DNA from: Xestospongia bergquistia
Taxonomy: Eukaryota; Porifera; Demospongiae; Haplosclerida; Petrosiidae
Direction of reading: 5' to 3'
NCBI GenBank assembly: GCA_963965975.1
Contig: OZ014425.1
Span: 567,501-631,500, forward strand
Length of the DNA: 64,000 nucleotides
Shown here: positions 1 through 10,867 of the stretch, in pieces
How the letters are laid out: the number at the start of each line of letters is the position of its first letter
How positions within the stretch are numbered: position 1 is the stretch's first letter
The notes under the pieces: generated by a model
What the model was told of the DNA's origin: nothing
The model's input: the letters and a program-made list of their open reading frames with translations, nothing else
Database searches by the model: none
Position numbers and translations under genes: made by a program

Positions 1-1
1 A

Positions 2-1100
2 GTGTCCTATTGTCCTCGTATCGCTGGTGTCTATGAAATAAAGATATCAATCAATGATCAAGATATTCATGGTAGTCCATTTATCGTCCATGTTCAACCT
101 GCTTCTCCTTTAGCTGACGATGCAAATATCTTTTCCTCTTTGCCGCAACTGGAGATACCTTGGTGTATAACACACGACAGTAAAGGCAATTTGCTAGTCT
201 GTGACAGGAATCATTTAGGAAAACTAGTAGTCTTGGATACAAATGGACAAGAAAAGATGAAAATTGTTGCTTCTGAGCACTTGAAGGCTCTTCATTGTGC
301 CAATGGTATTGCAGTAGCTGGTGATGATACTATCTTTGTCACTAGTTCATATTATCATTGTATATCAAAGATTTCTCCTGATGGAAAGTTAATGGCAACA
401 ATTGGAAAGAAAGGAAGTTTATCAGGTGAATTCAATAACCCCTCTGGTGTTGCTGTACACTCAAATCAAGAAGTATTTGTTTGTGATGCTTGCAACAATA
501 GAGTCCAAATATTTACAATGGATCTTGAATACAAGAGAGAAATATCAGTTAACTTTATTAGTAAAAAACACAAACGACTTCAACTACCGAGTCAACCAAA
601 TGACATTGCTTTTAATCACGAAGATATGATATTTGTCTCAGATGATGTCAATCATTGTGTTTTAACATTTACATCTCAAGAACGATTACGTTCTGCTTTC
701 TGGGAGGTTGGTGGTGCCATAAATGAATTACAAAATCCTCGTGGTGTAACTATCGATATTGAAGATTTTCTTTATGTCTGTGATTCAGGTATGTACACAT
801 CGTACACAGAGATACAACTTCAACTGTAATACTATAAAAGCTTTCTTATAATAACATTCATTTGCCATTTCTAATTTAATTTTTCTAACCTTTCCTTCAG
901 GGCATAATCGCATTGCTGTATTTCAATCACAGTCTGGTGATCCAATCATAACATTAGGTTGTATTGGTATAGAAAATATCCTTCTTAACGTCCCTACAGG
1001 ATTAACAGTTGATGAGGAAGGTCGTATCTTTATCTGCGATTCTCTTAACCATAGACTCCAAGTATTTCAAGATACTGCTGTTAAAGCACTCATGCTTTAG
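2..1100 (+). CDS. Filamin-repeat/NHL-repeat protein, C-terminal part (TRIM-NHL-like)
   Basis: Partial gene: the reading frame is open from the window edge and no start codon belongs to it. Two exons are visible, to 788 (donor GTATGT) and 901-1100 (acceptor TTCCTTCAG), with the stop at 1098-1100. The first about 30 residues look like the end of a filamin/ABP280 repeat (motif HGSPFIVHV). Next come NHL beta-propeller blades, marked by repeated signatures such as NPSGVAVHSNQEVFVCDACNNRVQIF, seen here as 'PSGVAVHSN', 'VCDACNNRVQIF', 'PRGVTIDIEDFLYVCDSG' and 'PTGLTVDEEGRIFICDS'. In animals this order is typical of TRIM2/3/71 proteins, which carry RING and B-box domains upstream and use the propeller to bind RNA or protein. 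The RING and B-box would lie outside the window, so the TRIM assignment is inference; the NHL call is firm. Confidence 0.85.
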
Positions 1101-2302
1101 TAAAAGCACATGCAATGACACTATGGTAATGTAAATTACATTATGTAATAATATTTATGATAATAGACTTGGTACTTTATTATAATGTATATAAATATAT
1201 AATATTTAAAGTTAATTTATTTGATTAATAACAATGGTGTTTGATATTATATTTATCTAATTACTTTATGTGGTTTTTGTAAAAATATAATTATTATTGC
1301 TGTACAACGTATCACAATACCACAACCCAACTTGTGTCAACAATACATCCTAGAGTAAATTCCTCATGTACTGCATGTGATTGAATCTATGAATGTACAT
1401 GTACACATGTTCACGTAATGTTTTGTGGTAGAAGGAAGGAGTATGATCACGCAGCCTGTGAATGCCATCAGTTATGTTGACACAAGAAAAACTATACAAT
1501 AAGACATTATCTTATAATCACAGCGTAACTTTTGAAGTGTTCCTTTTAAATAAAAATGTTACTATGTAAGAGAAGACCACAATAAAGGAGTGCAAGTGTT
1601 CCTTTTAAATGTAAATGTTACTACATAAGAAATGACTACAATAACCCATTGTCTCATGATCAGGAGTGCAACTTTTCAAGTGTTCCTTTAAAACATATAT
1701 GTCACTATGTAAGAAAAGATCACAATAGAGGAGTGCAATTGTTCCTTTTAAATGTAAATGTTACTACATAAAAAATGACCACAATAACCCAGTTTCATGA
1801 TCAGGAGTGCAACTTCTGAAGTGTTCCTTTAAAACATAAATGTCACTATGTAAGAAAAGACCACAATAGCACACTATCCTGTGATCAGGAATGGAACTTT
1901 TTAAGTGTTTCTTTTAAATATAATGTTACCACATAAAAAAAGACCAGTCATATGATCAGCAGTACAACTTTGAAGTGTTCCTTTTAAATGTAAACATTAC
2001 TATATAAAAGACCACAATGGCACACTATCCTATATTCAGGAATACAACTTTTTAAGTGTTTCTTTTAAATATAATGTTACTACATAAAAAAGACCACAGT
2101 CATATGATCAGCAGTACAACTTTGAAGTGTTCCTTTTAAATGTAAACGTTACTATATAAAAGACCACAATGGCACACTATCCTATATTCAGGAATACAAC
2201 TTTTAAAGTGTTCCTTTTAAATATAATCATTATGAGTACTTTAAAATATTTATACACACCAACTGTTTTTAGAAAAAAAAATCCCTCCTAAACAATCTCT
2301 TT
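1101..2302. other. Intergenic region between NHL gene and EIF3M, largely repeat-derived
   Basis: No coding exon was found here. The first 400 bases are AT-rich, followed by the minisatellite listed separately. The stretch separates two gene 3' ends (convergent genes), so no promoter is expected. Confidence 0.6.
1527..2260. repeat. Degenerate minisatellite with dimeric higher-order spacing
   Basis: Ten copies of a core reading approximately (a)aagtgttccttttaaatgtaa, followed by atgttactayrtaar and a GACCACAAT block. The core 'gtgttcc' begins near 1537, 1596, 1680, 1739, 1821, 1905, 1975, 2056, 2127 and 2208. Spacings alternate short and long: 59, 84, 59, 82, then 84, then 70, 81, 71, 81. The last two dimers (1905-2055 and 2056-2207) are close to identical. 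This indicates expansion of a two-unit module rather than of one unit. Confidence 0.85.
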
Positions 2303-4148
2303 TTATTGAACACTTGTTTGGAGAGATTTCAAATTTGAGCGAAAAACTGAAATATTTTGTTTCCAAGAGGAGAGGTGATCGTGGAGGACTTTCCATTCAT
2401 TAATATCAAAAGTACGCCGAACACAATTCCTACAAAGAGATGAGATACCTTGATCCATGAAAGTCAGTGACATACACACTCACGTTACAAGTAGTTTTTG
2501 ATTAACTTGATCTATTCTAGCATTGAGTAATTTAAACCTAATAGCTGGAGAGAGAGAGAGGTTGGGGAGAAAAAGAAAGAACACATTGATTTGGTAATAA
2601 CTATGATATTAGGTAGTACCATCTATTATTAGTTGTTCAAAATTGCTAATATCTAGTTGTAATTCTGATGACACAAGACTAAAAGAGATCTCTGAAGAAC
2701 CCTCAGCCAAAGAGAGTAATGTCAACAACTTCATCTTACGCTGACAAGCATTAAAATCAAGTCCTAAATAAATTATAACATACGGAATAATAACAAGTTA
2801 CTGTTTACCTAATGACTCCAAATATCCCTTATTAGTGTCACAGAATGTTACAAATGTATTATATCTACCATTAACAAATATTTCCAATAACTGGAGGAGG
2901 ACAAGAAGAAAGAGTGAGATATAATAGTATACAACTAAGCAAATTTCCTCACCTGATATATTTTGTCTGACTGCTGAGTTTGCACAGCCTCCAGTTCTAA
3001 TAATTCATTAAAAATATAACGATCAGGGTCACTTATCGCCAAGACAATAAGATCTTTAACCAGCTCTATCACTTCACTCTCCAAGGCCAGAGAGTAAGTG
3101 TACGTTGAGAGAAGATCGATAAGAATTTGACTAGCTATACTGAAACAAAATGAAAACATAACCTCTTGAATAAAAATTTTCCTTTACTTTCTTTGAGGAG
3201 TTGATTTATAAACTTTCCATAATAACTTTAACATTTTTCGTCTATCTTCAAGAGAAAATTTCCATCCATCCATCCATTTCTTTAGCTACAAAATACACAT
3301 TATGATATGTGGTACATAATTAAGGAATATTTAGCACTTACCTTGGAGAGATCAAGATGGAGTAGTGATCCTAATCTATAGTCAACAGCTAATCTTACTT
3401 TATGCCATAACACGACAGATGCCATGATATTTTTTATGTCAAACTGACAAAATAAAAGATCAAGTCTAAAAGGGGAGGCAGTTACATAAATAACACAGGT
3501 GCTACTTGGTTATTATCATTTCATATTGTCCTCAGTATATAAAAGTTAGCATCAGTGACTACTAATGTGTTGGAGGTGTGGCAGGCAAACCACACCCACA
3601 TTAGAGCTCAGACGCAAATTACATCATCATCAGAGCCAATACATATTATATAAACTATAATCTACAAGACTCAAACCTATGTTTTAAATACTCACAGTCT
3701 CAATCTGTGTCTAACATTATCAGCTGTAGTTCCAGTAAGAACTGTGGTACAAAGGTCATCCAATAGTTTAGCGGTATTTTCTTTTGGTACAATATGAAAT
3801 AAGGAGACCAGTGTGTACATAACATTCTCCAGTTCTAATAGAACAATATCACATGATATATATGATGAGATCACGTGACACAATAACATTGCTACTTACC
3901 TTGAGGAGTTATATCAGGATTGTTGTATATTTCTCGACATGCTTCATTTATACGTACAATACGATTAACTTGTTCCTCATCTTCATCAATAGGTATATTT
4001 AACCCTCTATCATTAAGGTACTGTTCTAACTCAGTTATCTAGTGAGTGAGCATTAATTAGACCTCCATTAATATTGACTAACCTGTTCTTCCTCAGCGAT
4101 ATCAATGAAAGCAGTGAATACATTAATTGGTCCAACTATTTTGGTCAT
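2303..4148 (-). CDS. EIF3M: Eukaryotic translation initiation factor 3 subunit M
   Basis: Ten coding exons on the minus strand: 4148-4083, 4038-3900, 3834-3696, 3465-3342, 3285-3188, 3139-2953, 2890-2809, 2763-2620, 2544-2484 and 2429-2303. They sum to 1167 nt (388 residues; the human protein has 374). The start at 4148 is set by an in-frame TGA upstream with no ATG between. The N-terminus contains VFTAFIDIAEEEQ, matching the AFIDISEEDQ start of EIF3M. The middle has AISDPDRYIFNELLEL and LLEIFVNGRYNTFVTF, and the end has RRTFDINEWKVLHDHL SSWKQN, which correspond to the PCI domain and its C-terminal helix. EIF3M is a PCI-type subunit of the eIF3 complex that helps recruit the 40S subunit to mRNA in the cytoplasm. 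It is divergent from the SDR gene at 4303. A CT tract precedes exon 9. Confidence 0.93.
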
Positions 4149-4302
4149 ATCTGTCTGGTGTAGAAAGGCAGCAATCACCTGAGCTGCCCTCTTGATAGAC
4201 TTATTCCTATCCTCAATACCTCAACCACGTGCCTAGCTAATCTGAGCATGCGCGATACAAAATTGTTTGGAGGTGTGGCTGGAACATATTCTGCTGCACA
4301 AA
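4149..4302. promoter_or_regulatory. Short divergent promoter region, EIF3M / SDR gene 1
   Basis: Only 154 bp separate the EIF3M start codon (minus strand) from the SDR start codon (plus strand), so both promoters must sit here or overlap the 5' ends. No TATA box is obvious. The segment includes a GC-richer piece near 4236-4256 (gagcatgcgcgat). The promoter role is inferred from geometry only. Confidence 0.5.
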
Positions 4303-5255
4303 ATGGCATCTACAAAACGTGTTGCTATAGTTACAGGAGGTAATAAAGGTATCGGATTGGCTATTGTCCGTAGTATGTGCAAGAAATTTGATGGTGATGT
4401 CATTTTAACATCACGAGATGAGGGATTGGGTACAGCAGCTGTTAAACAATTGGAAAGCGAAGGTGTTAAACCGCTATATCATCAACTTGACATCACCTCC
4501 TCTGAATCAATCAATAACTTGAAGAAATACCTTCAAGATAAATATGGAGGGTTGGATGTTTTAATTAATAATGCAGGCATTGCTTTTAAACGAGCTTCCA
4601 CAGGTTCATAATTAAGTTGATATACACCAGTTTAATTCATCTTTATTTAGCACCAGACATAGAACAAGCTACTGTTACCTTGGCAACTAACTTTACAGGC
4701 ACTTTGAATATTTCTCATGCACTTTTTCCACTTCTGCGTCCTCATTCTCGTGTAGTAAATATGTCATCATCCAGACAGTTAACCCAGTGTGCTGAACACA
4801 TCCAGGTATGCAAGACACAATGAATTTATAGTATTTTTTGCTGTTTAGACTAGACTTACAGACTCATCTTTGACAGTACCAGAATTAGTTGCATTGATGG
4901 CTGAATTTGTTGAGGCTGTTAGAGCAGGTGTATTTATTGTTTTACTTTAAATATATATCTTATTCAAATTCTTTTAGGTAATCATAAAGAAAAAGGATGG
5001 ACTACTACACATTATGGCGTGGCTGCAGTAGGGATTGCTGCTCTCACTAAAATCCATGCTAGAGAATTAGCCACAAAAAAAGAAGATATTTTAGTTAATT
5101 CTTGTTGTCCTGGGTTAGTCAGGACTGATATGTCAAGTGGACATGGTGATCTCTCTCCAGATGAAGGAGCAGAGATGCCAGTAATGTTAGCATTGTTACC
5201 ACATGATAGTCCTACTGGTCAATTTTGGAAGGACAAAAAGATATTGAAATGGTGA
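4303..5255 (+). CDS. Carbonyl-reductase-like short-chain dehydrogenase, copy 1 (catalytic Lys replaced)
   Basis: Four exons: 4303-4603, 4651-4805, 4849-4927 and 4978-5255, totalling 813 nt (270 residues). The Rossmann NADP-binding motif TGGNKGIG is at residues 11-18 and NNAG follows in exon 1. RVVNMSSS carries the usual catalytic serine region, and CCPGLVRTDM and the C-terminal FWKDKKI are as in CBR1-type carbonyl reductases, which reduce quinones and other carbonyls with NADPH in the cytosol. The active-site tetrad is broken. Where the YxxxK motif is expected the sequence reads Y191-G-V-A-A195, so the catalytic Lys is Ala. Copy 2 downstream keeps Y-G-T-S-K. The reading frame and splice sites are intact, so this is an expressed-looking gene that may bind cofactor without turnover, rather than a decayed pseudogene. 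An alternative upstream ATG at 4267 would add 12 residues. A polyadenylation signal AATAAA lies at 5279 or 5304. Confidence 0.9.
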
Positions 5256-5437
5256 ACAAAAAAATTTTTACTTTCTAAAATAAATTTTTGTAATTCCCTC
5301 TTTAATAAACTGAGCATGCTCAGATGAATTTGATTAACACATTTATAAAATAGGTGGGTGAGGTTGCTATTGCTTGCAAGGGTAAGTGATTTGCTTGTCT
5401 TCTGCTTACACTAAAATTTTAATAGAATACTCACAAA

Positions 5438-6396
5438 ATGGCATCTACAAAACGTGTTGCTATAGTTACAGGAGGTAATAAAGGTATCGGATTGGCTATT
5501 GTTCGTAGTATGTGCAAGAAATTTGATGGTGATGTCATTTTAACATCACGAGATGAGGGATTGGGTACAGCAGCTGTTAAACAATTGGAAAGCGAAGGTG
5601 TTAAACCGCTATATCATCAACTTGACATCACCTCCCTTGAATCAATTGACAACTTGAAAAAATACCTTCAAGATAAATATGGGGGGTTGGATGTTTTAAT
5701 TAACAATGCAGGAATTGCTTACAAACAAGCGTCCACGGGTATTAACATTCTACATTAACCTTTTATTGTTTCTTTGTAATTTTAGCACCCGACATAGAAC
5801 AAGCTACTGTAACCTTAGCAACCAACTTTACAGGCACTTTGAACGTTTCCCGTGCTCTCTTTCCACTTCTTCGTCCTCATTCTCGTGTAGTGAATGTGTC
5901 ATCTTTTGCTGGTTCTCTTAGTAGAAGTGCTGCTAATATTCAGGTTAATTAATAATATAATACAATACATAATGCTTCTCTTGAACAGGCCAAGTTCACT
6001 AATCCAGCTCTAACCGAGGCTGGTCTTATTGCATTGATAGCGGAATATATTGAACTAGTGAGAGCAGGTAATGTTATATGTAGTCAACATTCATAATATG
6101 CTATATTACATTCAGGTAATCACAAGGAACAAGGCTGGACCAATAATCATTATGGAACAAGCAAAACTGGTGTGACTGCTCTCACTAAAATTCATGCTAA
6201 AGAATTAGCTACTAGTGGTAAGGAAGATATCTTAGTTAATGCTTGCTGTCCTGGGTGGGTAAAGACAGACATGGCTGGACCTCGGGCTCCTAAAACACCA
6301 GATGAAGGTGCTGAGACACCTGTGATGTTGGCTTTGCTTCCGCCAGGCAGTCCAACAGGTGAATTTTGGAAAGACATGAAAATAACACAATGGTAG
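5438..6396 (+). CDS. Carbonyl-reductase-like short-chain dehydrogenase, copy 2 (active site intact)
   Basis: Four exons: 5438-5738, 5786-5943, 5989-6067 and 6116-6396, totalling 819 nt (272 residues), with the same intron positions and phases as copy 1. TGGNKGIG binds NADP(H), RVVNVSSFAG holds the catalytic Ser, and Y192-G-T-S-K196 is the intact YxxxK motif. CCPGWVKTDMAG and the FWKDMKI end match CBR1-type enzymes (about 277 residues). It probably reduces carbonyl or quinone substrates with NADPH. Exon 1 is about 95% identical to exon 1 of copy 1, with a single difference in roughly the first 200 bases, whereas exons 3-4 are clearly more diverged. The gene ends 100 bp from the convergent harmonin stop; AATAAA is at 6421. 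Confidence 0.93.
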
Positions 6397-6496
6397 TGAA
6401 GTAAAAACATTTTATGAAATAATAAAAAAAACACTTCTTATGTTTTGTTTTGATTATCTTAAATAGTGTAGTGTTAATATGTTACTGTCATAGCTT

Positions 6497-9400
6497 TCAT
6501 ATATTAGTGTCCATTCCTCTGTGAAGATGAAAGAAAATATTAATATCATATATATATATATATATTGTGTTATTTAACTTACCCACGTTGTGTATTAGCT
6601 AATGTATTAGCTTCTGGATTGACAGCTACAACCAGATCAATTGATGACTAAATAAATATAATAAAATAAAATAAAAGAGCTAGAGTATTTTCTAGCACAA
6701 CTACTTACTGATTCAAGGTCCATAGCTCTCTTGAAAGCTTGTCCAGCTTCGTCATGGGTCACATCAATGAGACTGACCCCATCGCACACAAGTACTTGAT
6801 CTCCAACATTTAGTTTACCTATATATTTCAGATATCAACAATCATATTCATATTATAGTTCTAAGATTATCTACCATAACGAGCTGCTGCCCCTCCTTCA
6901 ATAATACGAGAGATAATAATCTGAGGACCCAGGGGTGTGTCAACTCCTCCACGAATGGCCAGCCTAAGAGGACCATCCTATTATGGCACACAATATGATG
7001 CAACATCACATATCATTATAATCATTACTTTTGGAATTGTATGAAATTGTACCTGACGTCCTTGTAAAATTTCAGGACTGAACTATACAGAGAATATTTA
7101 ATATAAAGTAAAGTAACTCACTTCAACTTACAGACAAATTACTAGGATGCACACTACTACCAATAAGGCTATCATGACTGGTTCTGGATGATACACTACC
7201 TGCTTTTTGAGGTATTATCTGAATACTGTGAGATAAGATAAGAACAATGAAAAAACACTAAATTAAGAATCAATATCATATACTTGTCACTAAATGTCGG
7301 TTTCTTGGTTAGTTTTGATCCACCCTATAAAATATAATATACATGTTACTGAAGGAAGTCCACTTACATTTCCTCTTCCTTTCTTTAGAGCAGAGCCAGA
7401 TGGTTGCCCGCTAAGTTTCTTAGATTGTTCCTGTGCTGATTCTTCCTCATCGACTGGAAATTGGAATTGTGAAGATAAGTCACGTACAACTTTCGGGGAT
7501 TGTTGTCCATCTTCACATCCTTCAACAGTTGCTCGTCCAATAAGAGGGATTGGAGTAGGAGGAGACACAGGAGACATTTCTATAGAGGATCGCTTGGGAG
7601 ATGTGGGTTCACCCACAAGGGAGTGATGAAAATTGCCAAAATCAGTGGACTCTTCCATGAAGCTCGAGTCCCCTTGAGGGGGTATGCCCAAAATAGTTGG
7701 CATAGCAAGTGCAGGACCATGTCCAAAAGCAGCTGGTGATGCCAAGGTTGGGGGTAACCGAGACTGCTCGATTTCAGCATCAATAACAGAGATTCGAGCT
7801 CCAGAAGGAGTCTTTTTAAAAGCATTCCTAGTTTTTGTCGGGTCTACCCTCGTTCTCAGCACAAAACCGGTCTCCTCATCTTGACCATGCCTTAGTGTTT
7901 CAGCATCAATATCAAAATCATGACGTCCAATCTCAAAATCAGATGTCGGTACACTTTCAAGACTGTTTCTATGATACATATATCTCTTTGGTGATTGCTA
8001 TGTATGATAACCAATAAATATACCTTATAAGAACATGTGCATGTGTTTACCTCTTCAACTCTAATAGTCATCATTAACGAATTGCTAGATCGTAGAATTC
8101 TGCTGGCCTAAAAAAACATAACATTTGCTTATCTAATAACTGTTACATCAAAGAGCTTTAAAATACACAATGAACACAAACAAACATAGTTTCTATAACA
8201 TGTATCTTATTGATATTGGCTAACATAATGCAGCTGGTCAGCTGCTGGTGTATAATTACCTCGTCCAATGTTTTCCCAATTAATTCTTTCCCATTCACTT
8301 CCACTATTTCATCACCACGCTTAAAAGTGAGAAATTAAATATCATGAACAACAAATTACAATCAACACTCAAGTTGTAATGAAAACAACAGCTTAACTTA
8401 CTCTCAATCCAGCATTGTCAGCTGGAGAATTAGGCACTATATCAACAATTAAGACACCAGCATCAACAACACTGCTTGTCTTGATGCTACAAAATTAAAG
8501 TGTGAACAGACAAACCAATGACATCAATTGAAATGACTCATTAAAGAAATTTGAGAGCACAAAAATTATGTACCACTTGTAGCTCAATAAAGTACATGTT
8601 ATAATTGAATGTATTCAATGGTACAGTTAACATGTTACTTTTTAATGCTTATTATAATATAATGTATGATTTACTAAATAATGCATGATAATTTTCCAAT
8701 TTTGACACAAATGGCGCCCCATAGTAACTAGTGTTAGGGACTTAGAATGGTTGTGTAGACTATAAACATGAAAGGATGATAGAAGACAATAATGTTGCAA
8801 AGGAGGAAGTCAAATATGACATCAAATGATAACACACCTAGCTCCAAGTGATTCATTTCCTTTCAATGTAACTTGTATCCTCTTGGTACTTTGTATTGGA
8901 CCATGAACACCCTAAATATACAAATGTATGTATATGTACATGTATACATATACATGTACATATATACATGTACATGTGTATATGTACATGTATACATATA
9001 CATGTACATGTATACATGTACATATGTTAAATATAATTATGACATGTCATGTTGTTTGGGAAGGAAAACACATTGGTGACAAACGTTTATACAATGTGTT
9101 TATTGTGTGTGGAGAATTTGAGTGTAAGGTTACATTATGCCACATATTCCATTCAAACATAATTTTGATACGTTTGGAAAACTAACAATGTTATTTTTAT
9201 ATACTAAGCACAAATTTTTCTAATTCCCTGTTTTATACATTTTCCTATCTATCCATTCATCTGTCTCTTTGTGTGTCTGCCTGTCAGTCTGTCTGTCCAT
9301 TAGTCAATATATCTGTCCATTTTCTGTTTATGCATTCAAGTTTATCTCTTACTATACGAGTACTGGACTGCCATCCTCTAGTTTCTCCAACACTTTTCCA

Positions 9401-10406
9401 AGTCACTTTACTCTGTCCATGCCTACACAATACAATTAACATTTTTAAGAGAGAATGACACACTTACTTTAGTTCAGGTATGAGACCAATCACTACAAAA
9501 TTAAAGAGACGCATAAATTAAAATATTGTGCTACATGAATCATGTTATGTATGACCTATAGCAACTATAATACTACATCAAATTATAGTATTATTAAACA
9601 ACAGACATTAGTGTTTTGGTACCAGTCTCCTTATTTACTAAGGATTCAGTTTGTGATGTGGTTCTGACCGCATAGAGTTGATTAACTTAGCAACTAATAT
9701 TGTACATGAGAAGAATAGTTTTATTACGATAATGTGTATTCGTCATCAAAACTTGTTTGTATGAGGGTAAATGAGATATGTGTGCACAAATACCTTTGAT
9801 AGTGAGCGTGAGTGAATGTTTCCATTTGATGAGATTAACAAACTCATCGTGAGTAGATTCCGAAATTATGAGACCATTCACTCGAATTATTTGATCACCA
9901 GGCTGTGTAAATAGATGAATAAATGAAGAAACGGATAGAAGGAAGGATGGATGGATAGGTAGATAGAAAAATGGACAGAAGAATGGATAAATGATAAAGT
10001 CAGTTACTCCGATAATACAAGAATATCTTTTAGTCATGTGTTTATAGTAAAATTGCCAAATTACCAGATGGTTACATGTGATAAGTTGGTAATGTAATTT
10101 ACCATGAGACCAGCTTGTGCAGATTTTGAAGACTTAAGCACATTAGTCACAAAAATACCACAACCAAATTCCTTTCCTATATATGCAAAATTAATGTACG
10201 AGTTTAAAGAGGATTTGTTTCCTTACCTCCTCGGATTGAAAATCCATAAGGATGGTTGCCTTGTTGTTTAAGACGTACAATCTTCTTTTCAAAGCTGTAG
10301 TTTGAGATATGTAATTAAATATATTCTATGCTTTTATTACCTAGGAATATGAGGAACTAGAGATTTGTATTCTCCTCTCGAACGAGATGGAACCAGCGGA
10401 CTACCA

Positions 10407-10442
<36 letters not shown>

Positions 10443-10867
10443 TAATAGTTTACAGACCTATTACTTACCTGATGTACTTGTACAAAATCCTTTTGTCCGG
10501 ATGATCTAGAAGACCACTCAAATCGTCCATGAGCTCTTCAACAATCATAGAACTATTTAAGAATACTAACAATAAATTAATGATTATAAAATTAAAGTAT
10601 AATATAATAAAACAAAGTGTGTTATTAAACATACGCTTGAAATTTCTTCAGAGCTGTAAACAATGCAGTTCTCTCTTCAGGATCTTCAAGACACATTTGT
10701 ACCTATTGTAATAAGATATACCAGCCACACCCTTTTCTTTTGCAAAAACTTACTGCTCTCCTGAAGGCACCAATCACTGATCTGTTGTCTGGATAATTGG
10801 AAGGTGTAAAGACTGTGTTGGGATCTAGTCTAGTAGGAGTGAGACTGTCGTTGCTAATCAAAGCCAT
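6497..10867 (-). CDS. USH1C: Harmonin-like scaffold: HHD plus three PDZ domains
   Basis: Twenty-one coding exons could be placed from start 10867 to stop 6497-6499, totalling 2055 nt (684 residues). The N-terminal harmonin-homology domain includes FRRAVQMCLEDPEERTAL and MDDLSGLLDHPDKRILYKYI. PDZ1 carries GFSIRGGKEFGCGIFV and PGDQIIRVNG, and ends in IGLIPELK, followed by VTWKSV as in harmonin. PDZ2 carries ESLGASIKTS and RGDEIVEVNGKELIG. A 206-residue low-complexity Ser/Pro exon (7985-7368) follows. PDZ3 carries PLRLAIRGGVDTPLG, VGDQVLVCDG and IDLVVAV, the last identical to vertebrate harmonin PDZ3. The protein ends in D-T-N-I, a possible class I PDZ ligand. In animals harmonin scaffolds cadherins and myosin VII at microvilli and stereocilia tips. 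PDZ3 argues for harmonin rather than whirlin or PDZD7, though a pre-duplication ancestor is possible. One exon ends in a GTAAGA donor at 9352. Confidence 0.9.
8925..9026. repeat. Palindromic TACATG/TATACA microsatellite in harmonin intron
   Basis: About 100 bp built from tacatg, tatac and gtatac words, nearly every one self-complementary (tgtaca, catatg, gtatac). The whole tract could fold into long hairpins or cruciforms. It starts just 5' (in plus coordinates) of the acceptor of the exon at 8911-8838. Confidence 0.85.
10408..10440. repeat. (GA)n microsatellite = minus-strand CT tract before harmonin exon 4
   Basis: Read on the minus strand this is a pure CT run followed by TTTTACTGGTAG, the 3' splice site of the harmonin exon at 10400-10341. 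It therefore doubles as an expanded polypyrimidine tract. Confidence 0.85.

Noticed and set aside
4303..5255. SDR copy 1 as a pseudogene
   Set aside because: No frameshift or stop; all splice sites are intact and the domain is otherwise conserved, so catalytic change rather than decay is the better reading.
6497..10867. Whirlin or PDZD7 instead of harmonin
   Set aside because: PDZ3 IDLVVAV, the IGLIPELK linker followed by VTWKSV and domain spacing agree with harmonin; whirlin ends differently (IDFLV).
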